From Lucinisca nassula (taxonomy: Eukaryota > Mollusca > Bivalvia > Lucinida > Lucinidae): a DNA stretch of 64,000 nucleotides. This document shows positions 11,247 to 22,293 of the stretch, piece by piece. Within the stretch, counting starts at the first letter, position 1. The number at the start of each line of letters is the position of its first letter. The stretch is from contig OY757010.1 of assembly GCA_963580285.1 (NCBI GenBank), positions 214,366,138-214,430,137 of the forward strand, in the 5' to 3' direction. The position numbers and the translations under genes are program-made. A model generated the notes under the pieces. The model did no database searches. It was given only the letters and a program-made list of their open reading frames with translations, and was not told where the DNA came from.

Positions 11247-14206
11247 GTTTTATATTAGGATCACTTTTTGTCTGTCATCCGTGCTTAAACAATTTCTTCA
11301 AACGACATCATCTCCTAAACCACTGATCGGATTCTGACCAAACTTCACAGGAATGATCCTTAGGTGGTCCCCTTTCAAAGTTGTTCAAATGGTTCCGATC
11401 CGTTGCACATATAGGTCACAGGAGCCAAAAATAGATTTTTTCACCGAAAAACTTAAAAAATCTTCTTCTCTGAAACCGCAAGGCCCAGGTCTTTGATATT
11501 TGGTATGAAGCTTCATCTAGTGGACCCCTACCAAGATTGTTCAAATAATAGTGCTGGGGCCAAAAATGCCCCCGCCCCGGGGCCCTTTGGTTTTACATGT
11601 GCTTATAAAGGGAAAATCTTTAAAAATCTTCTTCTCTGAAACCACAAGGCCCAAGTCTTTGATTTTTGGTATGAAGATTTATCTAGTGGACCCCTACCAA
11701 GATTGTTCAAATTATAGTACTGGGGCCAAAAATGCCCCGCCCCGGGCCCTTTGGTTTTACATAGGCTTATAAATGGAAAATCTTTAAAAATCTTCTTCTC
11801 TGAAACCACAAGGCCCAGGACTTTGATATTTGGTATGAAGCTTCATCTAGTGGACCCCTACCAAGATTGTTCAAATTATAGTGCTGGGACAAAAAATGCC
11901 CCCGCCACAGGGCCCTTTGGTTTTACATTGGCTTATATAGGGAAAATATTTAAAAATCTTCTTCTCTGAAACCATAAGGCCCAGGTCTTTGATATTTGGT
12001 ATGAAGCTTCATCTAGTGGACTTCTACCAAGATTGTTCAAATTATAGTGCTGGAGCCAAAAATGCCCCCGCCCAGGGGCCCTTTGGTTTTTACATAGGCT
12101 TATAAAGGGAAAATCTTTAAAAATCTTCTTCTCTGAAACCACAAGGCCCAGGACTTTGATATTTGGTATGAAGCTTCATCTAGTGGACCCCTACCAAGAT
12201 TGTTCAAATTATAGTGCTGGGGCAAAAAATGCCCCCGTCCCTTGGCCCTTTGGTTTTACATAGGCTTATATAAGGAAAATCTTTGAAAAACTTCTTCTCT
12301 GAAACGGCAAGGCCCAGGACATTGATATTTAGAACGAAGCTTTATCTATTGGACCTCTACCAAGATTGTTCAAATTATAGCCCTTGGGCCAAAAATACCC
12401 CCGCCCCGGGGCCCTTTGGTGTTACATACATTTATATAGGGAAAATCTTTTAAAATCTTCTTCTCTGAAACCACAAGGCTTAGGTCTTTGATATTTGGTA
12501 TGAAGCTTCATCTAAAGGACCCCTAACAAGATTATTCAAATTATAGTGCTGAGGCCAAAAATGTCCCGCCACAGGGCCCTTTGGTTTTACATAGGCTTAT
12601 ATAGGAAAATCTTTAAAAATCTTCTTCTCTGAAACTACAAGGCCCAGGACTTTGATATTTGATATGAAGCTTCATCTAGTGGACCCCTACCAAGATTGTT
12701 CAAATTATAGTGCTTGGGCAAAAAATGTCCCCGCCCCGGGGCCCTTTGGTTTTACATTGGCTTATATTGGGAAAATCTTCAAACATCTTCTTCTCTGAAA
12801 CCGCAAGGCCCAGGACTTTGATATTTGGTATGAAGCTTCATCAAGTGGACCCCTACCAAGATTGTTCAAATTATAGCCCTTGGGCCAAAAATGCCACCGC
12901 TCCAGGGCCCTTTGGTTGAACGTAGACCTATATAGGGAAAATCTTTAAAACTCTTGTACTCTGAAACCACAAGGCCTAGGTCTTTTATATTTGGTATGAA
13001 GCTTCTTCTAAAGGACCCCTACCAAGATGATTCAAATTATAGTGCTTGGGCCAAAAGTGGCCCCACGTCAGGACCCTTTGGTTTTACATAGGCTTATATA
13101 TAGGGATAATCTTTAAAAATTTTCTTCTCTGAAACCACAAGGCCCAGGACTTTGATATTTGGTATGAAGCTTCATCTAGTGGACCCCTACCAAGATTGTT
13201 CAAATTATAGTGCTGGGGCCAAAAATGCCCCCACCCCGGGGCCCTTTGGTTTTACATAGGCTTATATAGGAAAAATCTTTAAAAATCTTCTTCTCTGAAA
13301 CCACAAGGCCCAGGACTTTGATATTTGGTATGAAGCTTCATCTAGTGGACCCCTACCAAGATTATTTAAATTGTAGTGCTGGGACAAAAAATGCCCCCGC
13401 CACAGGGCCCTTTGGTTTTACATTGGCTTATATATAGGGAAAATCTTTAAAAATCTTCTTCTCTGAAACCACAAGGCCCAGGACTTTGATATTTGGTATG
13501 AAGCTTCATCTAATGGACCTCTACCAAGATTGTTCAAATTATAGCCCTGGGGCCCTATGTTTTACATAGACTAATATAGGGAAAATCTTTAAAAATCTTC
13601 TTCTCTGAAACCACAAGGCCTGGGTCTTCGATATTTGGTATGAAGCTGCATCTAGTGGACCTCTATCAAGATTATTCAAATTATAGCCCTTATACCAAAA
13701 ATGTTCCCGCTCCGGGGCCCTTTGGTTTTACATAGACTTATATAGGGAAATCTTTAAAAATCTTCTCTGAAACTGCAAGGCCAAGACCTTTGATATTTAG
13801 TATGGAGCTTATTCCAGTGAACCTTTACCAAGATCGTTCAAATTATAGCCCTGGGGCCACAAATGCCCCCCCCCCCCGGCCCTTTGGTTTTACATAGATT
13901 TATATAGCCCCGGGGCCATTTAGTTTTGCATAGGCTTATGTAGGGAATATCTTTTAAAAAAAATCTTCTTCTCTGAAACCGCAAGGCCCAGGTCTTTGAT
14001 ATTTGATGTGTAGCTTCGTCTAGTGGACCTTTGCCAAGATTGTTCAAATTATAGCCTTTGTTGATGTTTGGTATGAAGCTTCACCTTTAAGACCTCCCTC
14101 AACATTATGCACATTATAGCCCTGGGGCCAATAATGGCCCTCTCTGGGGCCCACTTGTTACACTATGGATCAGGTGAGCGATCCAGGGCCATCATGGCCC
14201 TCTTGT
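11247..14206 (+). mobile_element. Family-A copy 6, longest in monomer number
   Basis: Hairpin-less left start, left block, roughly fourteen monomers and a right end at 14206. The right end abuts CTTATTTCTGCTCTAAAATA, the inner wing of a palindromic MITE whose other half is not adjacent. Confidence 0.75.
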
Positions 14207-14207
14207 C

Positions 14208-14400
14208 TTATTTCTGCTCTAAAATATAGATTGTGGGTACTCGTTAGAACCGCCTCGATGAGGCGGTTCTAACGAGTGCCCACAATTTATATTTTGAGCA
14301 GAAATAGGAAAAATATCAAAATTTTTCATCATAAAATTTTCATTTTTTCGGCGATAAAGATGGCAATGTATTTGTATAGGCGTGTTTGCGTAATGGTTTA
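14208..14400 (+). mobile_element. Palindromic MITE, right half with hairpin core
   Basis: The core 14221-14294 is a near-perfect hairpin built on GTGGGTACTCGTTAGAACCG and its complement. It is followed by the wing GAGCAGAAATA and the terminal GTATAGGCGTGTTTGCGTAA, the right TIR of the complete copy at 52659-52935. The left wing is missing because the Helentron array ends here. Confidence 0.8.
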
Positions 14401-14471
14401 GGATTTTTACGGTATATTGGATGTGAGTATAAAGAGGGTTGACAGAATTAGTTGTTGTTGTTTGTTTACAG

Positions 14472-14587
14472 AGATTAGCCATAGCTCGAGAGTTTGGTGA
14501 TAAAGCTGCTGAGAGAAGAGCCTACAGTAATCTGGGAAATGCTCATGTCTTTCTTGGGGAATTTGAAGTAGCTGCAGATCATTACAG
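14472..14587 (+). CDS. GPSM2: GPSM2/LGN exon A: TPR repeat
   Basis: 116-nt exon preceded by a T-rich tract and acceptor AG (14470-14471) and followed by donor GTAATC (14588). It opens in phase 0 with RLAIAREFGDKAAERRAYSN and continues through NLGNAHVFLGEFEVAADHYR. The pattern GDKAAERRAYSNLGN is the hallmark of the ~40-residue LGN/AGS3 TPR repeats. It corresponds to a middle TPR, so the preceding TPR exons must lie upstream of the window, beyond at least 14.4 kb of Helentron array. It ends with two bases of a split codon (AG), completed by the A that opens exon B. The acceptor lies about 180 bp downstream of a MITE hairpin (14221-14294). Confidence 0.92.
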
Positions 14588-14639
14588 GTAATCAAATGTA
14601 ATCTCCATCTGTTGAATGAATGTCTTGGAAATCATTAAT

Positions 14640-14990
14640 ATTATACACCTGTGGTCTGTAATAGGGTCATTCATATCTGTAGAATAAGCATGTTTCAGAT
14701 GACTTTCCTTTATATTTGCCTTAAAATTGCTTCAAAAATAGATTGTGGGTGTATTAGAACTGCCTCAGTGTGGCAGTTCTAATGAGTACCCACAATCTAT
14801 GCTTAGGCATAAAAATGAGGGAAATAATGTATACCCCGGTAAACCCAAATTTACACTGTAACCCAACTTAACTTTGTATAAAGTGGGATTTACAGGGGTG
14901 TTCATTACACAGACTTTTGCCCAGATACACAAAACTGAGAAAGTGTTTGAGCTGCCATGATGTTAAAGGTTGTATTTGTGTATAAAGACT
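14640..14990 (+). mobile_element. Decayed palindromic MITE, hairpin 14738-14801
   Basis: Hairpin with AGAACTGCCTCAGTGTGGCAGTTCT at its tip, followed by the wing sequence (TATACCCCGGTAAACCC, ATAAAGTGGGATTTACAGGG) typical of this family. The termini are eroded. Confidence 0.65.
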
Positions 14991-15051
14991 GAAATGTATA
15001 GCTGTTCTAAGTAATTGCTGAATGGGCTGAAAGCTGTGTAAAGACAATGAT

Positions 15052-15187
15052 AGTCAATGTTCCAGATACATCAATGTTCCAGTTACATCAATGTTCTAGT
15101 TACATCAATGTTCCAGTTACATCAATGTTCCAGTTACATCAATGTTCCAGTTACATCAATGTTCCAGTTACATCAATGTTCCAGTTA
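15052..15187 (+). repeat. 17-bp minisatellite
   Basis: About eight tandem copies of ACATCAATGTTCCAGTT with one or two substitutions. It lies in a GPSM2 intron. Confidence 0.95.
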
Positions 15188-15325
15188 GATTGAAACTTAA
15201 AAGGCTCAAACAACTTTGGGGCCATTTGTTTGTTGAGGTCAAACAAATCTGTTTGATGTTATTGCCTTATGATTTATGGCCTTATTTACAATATTCTGAA
15301 TTCTTTACCATATTTATTTTATCCC

Positions 15326-15447
15326 ATTGCATGCGGGAAACCCCTAAAGGGGTACCTTGGCAAACAGTGCTGACCCAGATCAGACACCACAGAACGCAGC
15401 GTCTGAGCAGGGCCTGCACTATTTGCTAACAAAATTTTCTGTCAGAA
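15326..15447 (+). mobile_element. Palindromic MITE relic, GCAAACAGTG family
   Basis: GGCAAACAGTGCTGACCCAG, then ATCAGACACCACAGAACGCA and its imperfect complement to GCACTATTTGCTAAC. It is preceded by GCATGCGGGAAACCCC, which recurs inverted at 26385-26410. 15448-15668 holds nothing recognisable. Confidence 0.7.
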
Positions 15448-15668
15448 TTATGCACTGTGCTGGTGAACTTCTTTTTCTGTCCAGGAAAACTGTGGTAAGG
15501 TAAACAGACTGGTTCCATATGCCCTTTAAACTTCAAACATACTAACCAACCAAATTTTGTATATTCAACTGTTAGAAAAATTGTCTGATATAAAGTACCC
15601 TTAACAAACAATATAGTCAGTCAAACCACTGGCAATTGCTTTAGTTTTCTGGGTTACTTCTCATTTTT

Positions 15669-18199
15669 AGCTCACCTGAGCCGTAGGCTCATTGGTGAGC
15701 TTATAGGGTGGTCATGCTGTCTGTATGTATGTATGTATGTATGTATGTATGTATGTCAACATTTTCAAACATCTTCTCCCCTGGAACCGCTGGGCGGACT
15801 GAAGCCAAATTTCATGTGGGGCCTCAGTGGGATGGGGGAACGAAAGTTTGTTCGCGGGGTCCAGGTCACATGACCAAGTTGGCCGCCATGCCCATATATG
15901 GTAAAAACCCTTCAAAAATCTTCTTCTCCGGAACCGCTGGTCCGATTTTCACCAAACTTGGTATGTGGCCTTGGGTACTCGGGCCTATCATAGTTTCTTC
16001 AAATAATGGCCCTTGGATGACCTTGACCTATTTTATGCCAAGGTCAAATTTGGTAATATAGGCTTTTGAATGGCAAAAAGTGAAAACGGTGGATTTTTCG
16101 AAAACTGTTGCAGCCTTTGGCCTGAAAGTTGGTAGATGACATCAGCTAAATGAGTTAATATGTATATATGAGATTTATAGGTCAAGGTCATTCCGTGACC
16201 TTGGGTCAAGTTTTTTAATATGTCAAACTTTAAACTTATTTTTCAGGGAAACTACTTGGTCAATTTTGACCAAATTTTATATGCAAGCTTTATGGGAGAA
16301 GGACATGTAAATTAAGTTGATGATGTTGGGTCACATAACCAAGATGGTCGCCATGCCCATATATGGTTAAAACCCTTCAAAAATCTTCTTCTCTGAAACT
16401 ACTCGACGGATTTTCATGAAACTTGGTATGTAGCATCTGGGACGCGGGCCCATCATAAATTCTTAAAATGGTGACCCTCGGATGAATTTAACCTATTTTA
16501 TGCCAGGGTAAAATTTAGTCACATATGCATTTGTATGGGAAAAAGTGAAAATGCTTTATATCTAACAAACCGTTCAATATTCCACCACTAAATCATATAT
16601 ATTCTTGTTCCTTAAGATAGGGCGCATTTATTGACATGGGGTCCACCTGTCCAGGTCCCTTAAAAAAAAACTTCAAAAATCTTCTTCTCCGGAACCGCTA
16701 AGCCGATTTCCACCAAACTTGGTACGTAGCCTTGGGACTCGGGGCCCATCATAGTTTGTTCAAATAATTGCCCTGGGATGACCTTGACCTATTTTATGCC
16801 AAGGTCAAATTTGGTCACATTGGCATTTGTATGGGAAAAAGTCTAAATGGCTGATATCTTGCAAATGGTTGAGAATACCACCCCTAAACCATATGTATAT
16901 TCTTGTTCCTTGTGATTAAATGACATGGACCTTGGGAGTCTAGGGGGTCCCCCGGGGACATGCCCCACCCCCTTCATTTCAAAAAGTGCCCAATATCTTG
17001 GAAACTGTCCAGATCCCCACCCATAAACAATATATATTCTAAGGGGCTTTAAGTGACATGCATCTTGAGACCCTGGGGGCATGCCCCACCCCTGCATTAC
17101 ATAAACTGCATCAAATCTCAGAAACTGTTCAGATCCCCTCCCATAAATCATATATTTTCTTGTTTCTTGTGATAAGGGGCATTTAGTTACATGGATCTTT
17201 GAACACCTTAGGTTAAATTGGGGGCCGACACCCCCTTTAGAAATGGTTAAGCTCCCCACCCATTAACCGTATATTTTCTTGTTCCTGACCTTTTAGCTCA
17301 TCTAAGGCTTTATCTTGGCTAAATATAACTGAAAATTCAAACTCAAAAGTTTTCCAACTGATCTTCAAGAGTCAGGAATGTGATTAAGGACCACTTGGTC
17401 ATACAGCCAGATGCATTTAGTGACATGGACCTTAATTTGGGCCCCTGGGGGCATGCCCTACCCACATCATTTAATAAAATGCGTAATATTTCCCTACCCA
17501 TTAACCATATATATTCTTTCTCTATATACTCATGTGGACATTTTCTCTTTTGATAATGGGTTTTCAGAAAAAACTCAATAAAAATTACATCAGGATAAAG
17601 AACAAGGTTTAAAACAACTAGCGTTGCAATAATTTAGAAAATCTGTTGACAAATAAGGATTTTATAACCAAAAACACATTTAAATAGGGAAATTTCCTTT
17701 GTTAAATTGCTAGCAAGGGAGGTAAATATTTCCCCGCAAACTTTCAATTTCTTCATACACTGTTACTAAATAACTGAAATAATCATAAATGATGCAAAAC
17801 ACATCATGAAGTTCAAAACATTTAAATCGAGGCCAAAAAGATTCCAGAATCAAAACTTTATGATCATGGATTATCTCCCCTTTCAATGTAAAATCTCTAT
17901 TCAAATCTTATTTTGGTCATAATTTTTTAAATAGTGAACCGATTTTCAAAATTTTTGTGGCACTTGTTTCAAGAAATTTATAAGCAACTTTTGCTAAAGA
18001 AATCATCAATCCTTGTCTTTGTTTACTATAACGAATCTCCGAAATATCATTATCAGAGGACAAAAACAGAACATTAAAACACGTTTGGTGACATGGATCT
18101 TAGATCATAAGAGGTCTAGAGGGACCTTGGGTGCATGTCCCTTAGCCCTTTAGACCTAAGGCTGTCAGGTGAGCGTCTTCAGGACCAATGGTCCTCTGG
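15669..18199 (+). mobile_element. Helentron-like element, family B, 2.5 kb
   Basis: The left end is the hairpin AGCTCACCTGAGCCGTAGGC to ATTGGTGAGCTT after TTTT. The right end is TCAGGTGAGCGTC, then the hairpin AGGACCAATGGTCCT and CTGG. Left AGCTCACCTGA and right TCAGGTGAGCG are inverted repeats with the 3' hairpin outside, as in family A. A TATG microsatellite (15717-15757) follows the left end. Monomer-like units carry CAAAAATCTTCTTCTCCGGA and repeated TGACCTTGACCTATTTTATG. The right half is diverged. The 138-aa minus frame at 16843-17259 follows this repeat and is not a gene. Confidence 0.8.
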
Positions 18200-18280
18200 T
18201 ATTGTTTATGAAATCTTGCATGTTCCATTATTACAGTATCTGTTTGGTTGTTCAAACCTTGTTACAAAATGTGTTAAGCC

Positions 18281-18510
18281 ATAAAATGCCAATCACGATA
18301 ATCGTCGTCTTCTTTGACGTCTGCTGGTTACTTTAAACATCATTTTTTTCAAACATTGTGGACCCAAATCAGACTGCTCCTAGAGGAGCAGTCTGATTTG
18401 GACCGACACTGTTTGCCTGTACACAAAAATGTTTTTAAGATGTTTGTAAAAAATTCAGCAGACGACATAAGGAGACTACAATACAGCTGTAATTTTTCTC
18501 GGCGTCTGAA
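18281..18510 (+). mobile_element. Palindromic MITE, GCAAACAGTG family, CTGCTCC tip
   Basis: The core 18355-18425 has arms ACATTGTGGACCCAAATCAG and its near complement, and a perfect tip CTGCTCCTAGAGGAGCAG. Outer arms carry TCGTCGTCTTCTTTGACGTC against GACGACATAAGG. The termini are eroded. Confidence 0.75.
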
Positions 18511-19190
18511 GAGTTAAATTTCTGAATATGAAATTAGTGACACAGCATGCAAGGACTACATTTCAGGGATCATTGACATGCAGATAACGCACAAATCGAT
18601 ACATTTTGAGCTATAGATGTCATTATCAACCATTTAGGAACTAGTCAGCAATAGCAAAAGGAACATTCATGAGTGATACTTATGTTTCTGCTTTAATATC
18701 TTTCCGGTCAATTTTATTTTGTTTATTTGAAACAAACCAAGTTGAGTCTACAAAGACGTACTCCTAGCCATAGCTCTATAAAGCTGATTGTGTGAATCCC
18801 CTCCCATGTTTTCATACATCGTCAATTCCTCAATGGGACACCCTAAAATGCTTATCACACACCTTACAGTAAGCATGCTGCTTTCCACAGTCACTGTGGC
18901 TGACATAGTTGAATGTCTGCTGATAGTTAGTGTTGTAACTGCTGCCATTATTCCAACTTAATTGATTTTTTTGCTAGACTGACCATCCAAGACGCTTTGT
19001 CTGATTTGCCTGGTAAAATCAAATTTCAAAATTTAGCCTCTTCATTGGGTAAGAGCAAGATAGCATGCACTAACTGCACTAGCCACATGCAGTTACATCT
19101 TTATTTTCTCCATGCACTAAAACCCAGTATTGTCTAAAAAAAAGGAATCAAATGGGATTTTCATTTTTTCGTGAAGCATATTGGTTGAGC
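18511..19190. other. Intron sequence without a recognised feature
   Basis: AT-rich, single-copy in the window. A minus-strand ORF of 66 codons (18748-18948) is followed by an AATAAA-like signal near 18715, but no homology or splice context supports it as a gene. Confidence 0.6.
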
Positions 19191-19196
19191 ATTATT

Positions 19197-19830
19197 ATAG
19201 CCCCGCTAGGCGCTATATTGGATTTGCCTTGTCCTTCTGTGATTCCGTAATTGCGTTATTCATGATAACTCAAAAACCGTTAAGTGTTATTTACATGAAA
19301 CTTCACACAAATATAAAGCACAATGAGATGCTGTGCAGAGCGCATGAATCATAACTCTGGATTGCCTTCTTTTGGAGTTCTTGCCCTTTGAACATTGCAA
19401 AATGGCAACCATAATTCCATTATTCATGATAACTCAAAAACATTTCCAGGCATTTTCATGAAACTTCAGACAAATGTAAAGCACTATGAGACGATGTGCA
19501 GAGCGCATGAAACATAACTCTGGATTGCCTACTTTTGGAGTTATTGCCCTTTGAACATTGAAAAATGGCAATTTTAACATTGTCCGCGCCATAACTCAAA
19601 AACCGTTTGAGGTATTTTCATGAAGCTTCACAAAAATGTAAAGCACCATAAGACGATGTGCAGAGTGCATGAAACATAACTCTGGATTGCCAACTTTTGG
19701 AGTTATTGCCCTTTGAACATTGAAAACTGGCACTTGGAATAAACTCAGTACAGTAATAATTTGTGTCCGTTCCATAAGCTGAAAGCTGAAAACATTTTTG
19801 TTTTCTTGTATTTTACTTTTCTGATAGCTA
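19197..19830 (+). mobile_element. Truncated Helentron-like repeat, ATAGCCCCGC left end
   Basis: Starts after TT with the hairpin-like ATAGCCCCGCTAGGCGCTAT, followed by three ~155-160 bp units (CATGATAACTCAAAAACCGT; CATAACTCTGGATTGCC; TTTTGGAGTTATTGCCCTTT). No matching right terminus is seen, so it is probably 3'-truncated or a sixth family. Confidence 0.6.
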
Positions 19831-20137
19831 TATAGCGCTATAGACAGATAGTTGGAGATAACTTTTCATTAGTGTATTGCTTTTTTTTCGTTACTCTTAA
19901 CATTTCTGCTTGTTAACTTAACAAATGCTTTGTTGTCTTAATGCTTACTGTTTCAATAAAAAAAATATTTTGCTGACACAAAAAAGATGCAAGAGAGGAT
20001 AAGGCCCTGCCTTTCATATGTTGTGCTAAAGAAATGGTGGGCTGGTATCATCTTATGACTATGGAACACCTTCTTTTTACCATTACATAGACGTATTCAC
20101 ATCATAGATGTTATATTTTCTGGCTGTTCTTTTTCAG

Positions 20138-20402
20138 AAAAACTCTACAAATTGCCAAACAATTAAGTGACAAAGCCCTAGAAGCTCAAGCATGTTATAG
20201 CCTTGGAAACACATATACTCTGTTAAAAGACTATGAAAAAGCCATAGAATTTCATATGAAACATCTAAAAATAGCCCAGGAGTTAGACGACAGAGTGGGT
20301 GAGGGCAGGGCGTGTTGGAGTTTGGGTAACGCCCACACAGCATTAGGGAAGAATGAAGAAGCAATTCAGTTTGCTAGTAAACACTTAGAAATCTCAAGGG
20401 AG
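20138..20402 (+). CDS. GPSM2: GPSM2/LGN exon B: two TPR repeats
   Basis: 265-nt exon between acceptor TTTTTCAG (ends 20137) and donor GTAAGT (20403). Its first base completes an Arg codon from exon A; it then encodes 88 residues ending on a codon boundary. Two TPR units are visible: one around EAQACYSLGNTYTLLKDYEKA and one around GEGRACWSLGNAHTALGKNE, closing with KHLEISRE. The LGN family signature (CYSLGNTYTLL, RACWSLGNA) is nearly intact, so this is a functional exon under selection. The TPR array forms the superhelix that holds NuMA or Inscuteable. No in-frame stop occurs. Confidence 0.96.
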
Positions 20403-20439
20403 GTAAGTCTGTATTTTTACTTGCAGCTTGAAGTGACTA

Positions 20440-20620
20440 CAGTGAAATTCCATTGTTAAGACCACCTAAAATTAAGACATATTATGTTGAACGTTTCAGG
20501 TACACTTTCTTTCTACATCCAGTGTGCCCTAGTGGAAGACCACCATTGGGACTGATCAAAAGTGGTCTTAAAGACCACTTTTGAACAGTCCCAATGGTGG
20601 TCTTAATATGGGAATTTGCT
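20440..20620. mobile_element. Palindromic MITE, GACCACCATTGGGACTG family
   Basis: AAGACCACCATTGGGACTG, then ATCAAAAGTGGTCTTAAAG and the complementary half to CCCAATGGTGGTCTTAA: an inverted repeat of about 35 bp per arm, 38 bp downstream of exon B. A partial relative is at 21840-21910. Confidence 0.75.
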
Positions 20621-20842
20621 ATTATAATCCAAACCAAATCAAAGACACAGCTGTTAATGAATTTAAGGAGATTACAGTACTATAGTAAAAGCTTTGGTAT
20701 GCAAGCATTTTTCGAAATCAGAAACGGTCAGTGTTTGGAAAGAGGGGCAATTCACTCATGCACAACTTCTGTACTCCGTCAATTTGCTTCAGAGAATGAG
20801 AATAATTTAGGGAATGTTTTCCTTATTTCTTGTTGGAAACAT

Positions 20843-20907
20843 TATATTGTGGGTACTTGTTAGAATCACCTCTATGAGGCAATTCTAACAAGTACCCACA
20901 ATACATG
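20843..20907. repeat. MITE hairpin core
   Basis: ATTGTGGGTACTTGTTAGAA, then TCACCTCTATGAGGCAATTC, then the complementary arm to GTACCCACAATACATG. This variant lacks the usual GAGCAGAAATAAG wing. Confidence 0.75.
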
Positions 20908-21017
20908 TTTAAATGGGGCAATAGGAAAAAATATCACCAAATTATCTTCAATTCTCCTCGTGGTCTAGAACTTTGACCTCAAAAGTACAATGCAGTTCTG
21001 TTTTTAACCCTTAAGGT

Positions 21018-21262
21018 ATAGGCCTCCATGGCCTAGTGGATAAGAGCGCTGACTCTTAAACATTAGGTCTCTCACCGCTGTGGTTTAAGCCTCGCTCGTG
21101 TCACATGTGAGATGCCAAGTTCTGCAATGGAAGGTCAGGTGATTTTTTTCTGGGAACTCTGGTTTTCGCCCACCTCCGGGAACTCCGGTTTTTGCCCACT
21201 TCTGATTAAAGATCAGCGCTCGATACGAGTGAAATAATCTTGAAAGGGCCATAACAAAAAAA
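21018..21262 (+). mobile_element. tRNA-derived SINE with A-rich tail
   Basis: A tRNA-like head (GGCCTAGTGGATAAGAGCGC as the A-box region; a degraded B box near GTGGTTTAAGCC), a body with GCCAAGTTCTGCAATGGAAG, and a 3' end AATAATCTTGAAAGGGCCAT followed by a run of A. A better preserved copy lies inverted at 51410-51612, where the B box reads GGTTCGAGCC on the minus strand. Confidence 0.8.
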
Positions 21263-21269
21263 AACCTTA

Positions 21270-21490
21270 AAGTGCCAATCTAAAGTATTGTCTGCTGGTT
21301 ATTGTAAAAGTCATTTTCACAAACATTGTGTTGCAGTTAGTGTTGACATAGATCTGACTGTTCCTCTAGGAGCAGTCTGATCAGGGCTAAACTGTTTGCC
21401 TGTATGAAAATTTATTTGAAGATTTTGCAAGATGGCGCAACAGGCGACATAAATAAATGTTTTCAGATGCATTTTTCCTTGGCATTTTAA
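21270..21490. mobile_element. Palindromic MITE, GCAAACAGTG family
   Basis: Hairpin core 21330-21410 with tip CTGTTCCTCTAGGAGCAG (one G-T pair) and outer arms TTAAAGTGCCAAT against CCTTGGCATTTTAA. Confidence 0.7.
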
Positions 21491-21537
21491 GATTAAGACC
21501 AGCTGAAATGACTAACACTTCTTCTATAAACACAGAA

Positions 21538-21780
21538 GCCTCTGTGGTGTAGTGGTTATGCTACTCGCCTTGTAAACCAGGGGTCACAGGATCGATCCCG
21601 TGCTTCTCCAGACTTTCGGATGAGTCTTTAAACCAAGGTTCTGTCTCTGTATGACCTTAGCTGTTGGTGGGATATAGAACTCACTCACTCACTCACTAAC
21701 TCATCACCTCTACTATTTCTTCTATCTCTTTTCTCCCTTTCTCTGGGAGGTGGCACAAAATGACCAACAAGGGTTGATGT
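21538..21780 (+). mobile_element. tRNA-derived SINE, second family
   Basis: Head GCCTCTGTGGTGTAGTGGTT (A box) and GGATCGATCCCGTGC (B box) about 50 bp apart, followed by a body with GGTGGGATATAGAACTCACT and an ACTC microsatellite. A tRNA gene is unlikely because the acceptor arms do not pair and the tRNA-like part runs into a longer body. Confidence 0.7.
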
Positions 21781-21829
21781 TGTCATTGAACCTCAAAACA
21801 ATTAACTTTTCTGCACCCATTGTCCTCTA

Positions 21830-21925
21830 GTAAGGTACCACATTTTGGACTGTTCAAAAGTGGTCTTGAAGACCTCTTTTGAACAGTCCCAAGTATGGTC
21901 TTAATAGCGGATTTTGCAGTGTTTT
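21830..21925. repeat. Palindrome fragment, GGACTGTTCAAAAGTGGTCT
   Basis: A short inverted repeat related to 20440-20620 with complementary TTTTGAACAGTCC. 21926-22289 holds nothing I recognise. Confidence 0.65.
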
Positions 21926-22293
21926 TGCAATAGAAAATGACATGATTTGGTTGTTATGCCAATTTTCAGAGTAATTAGAGTGGTCAGCCGACTGGAATAA
22001 AACATTCACTGAATAACTAATGCTTGCATGTTAGACTGACAGTAGCATCCTGACTGCATAAAAATTAATATGAATTGACTGTTAAGCACTTTAGCAATGA
22101 ACAATCCTGACAATTTTATTGCACCCTGACATGCACAGGGACTATTTGCAGGCGATGTTAGATTGCAGTGACAACCAGGGGCAGCAGATAAACATTGAAA
22201 TGAGCCATTATCTTGTCTGTTTGTCTGGTGTGGCGGTCATAACTGAAAACTGTTGCTCTATTCAAGAACATGATGATTCACAATGGCCTTTAA

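Larger units (their letters stand above)
1..14206 (+). mobile_element. Head-to-tail array of Helentron-like elements (family A) with ~168-bp monomers
   Basis: The segment holds seven copies of one right end (AGGTGAGCGATCCAGGGCC, hairpin GGGCCATCATGGCCC, then CTCTTG) near 1005, 3709, 6073, 7930, 9467, 11246 and 14206, each followed at once by a left end. The best left ends (1008, 3712) are a hairpin, AGCTCACCGTCACGTAGTGA onward to GGTGAGCT, then a GTCCGTCGTGCG stretch. The left AGCTCACC and the subterminal right GGTGAGCG are inverted repeats, with the right hairpin outside, and the termini abut TT. This is the asymmetric-TIR layout of Helentron/Helitron2-type elements. Between the ends are a ~200-bp unique left block, a variable number of ~168-bp monomers (AATCTTCTTCTCTGAAACC and GCCCCGGGGCCCTTTGG cores) and a unique right block. 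No Rep/helicase coding is present, so the copies are non-autonomous. Confidence 0.82.

Noticed and set aside
16843..17259. 138-codon minus-strand ORF in the family-B element
   Set aside because: It follows ~110-bp repeat units of the element interior (ACCATATATATTCTTGTTCC) and lacks domains.
18748..18948. 66-codon minus-strand ORF followed by an AATAAA-like signal
   Set aside because: No homology recognised, no upstream splice context and one such ORF is expected by chance in AT-rich introns.
21538..21612. tRNA gene candidate with B box GGATCGATCC
   Set aside because: No cloverleaf acceptor pairing and a repeat body follows; called a SINE instead.
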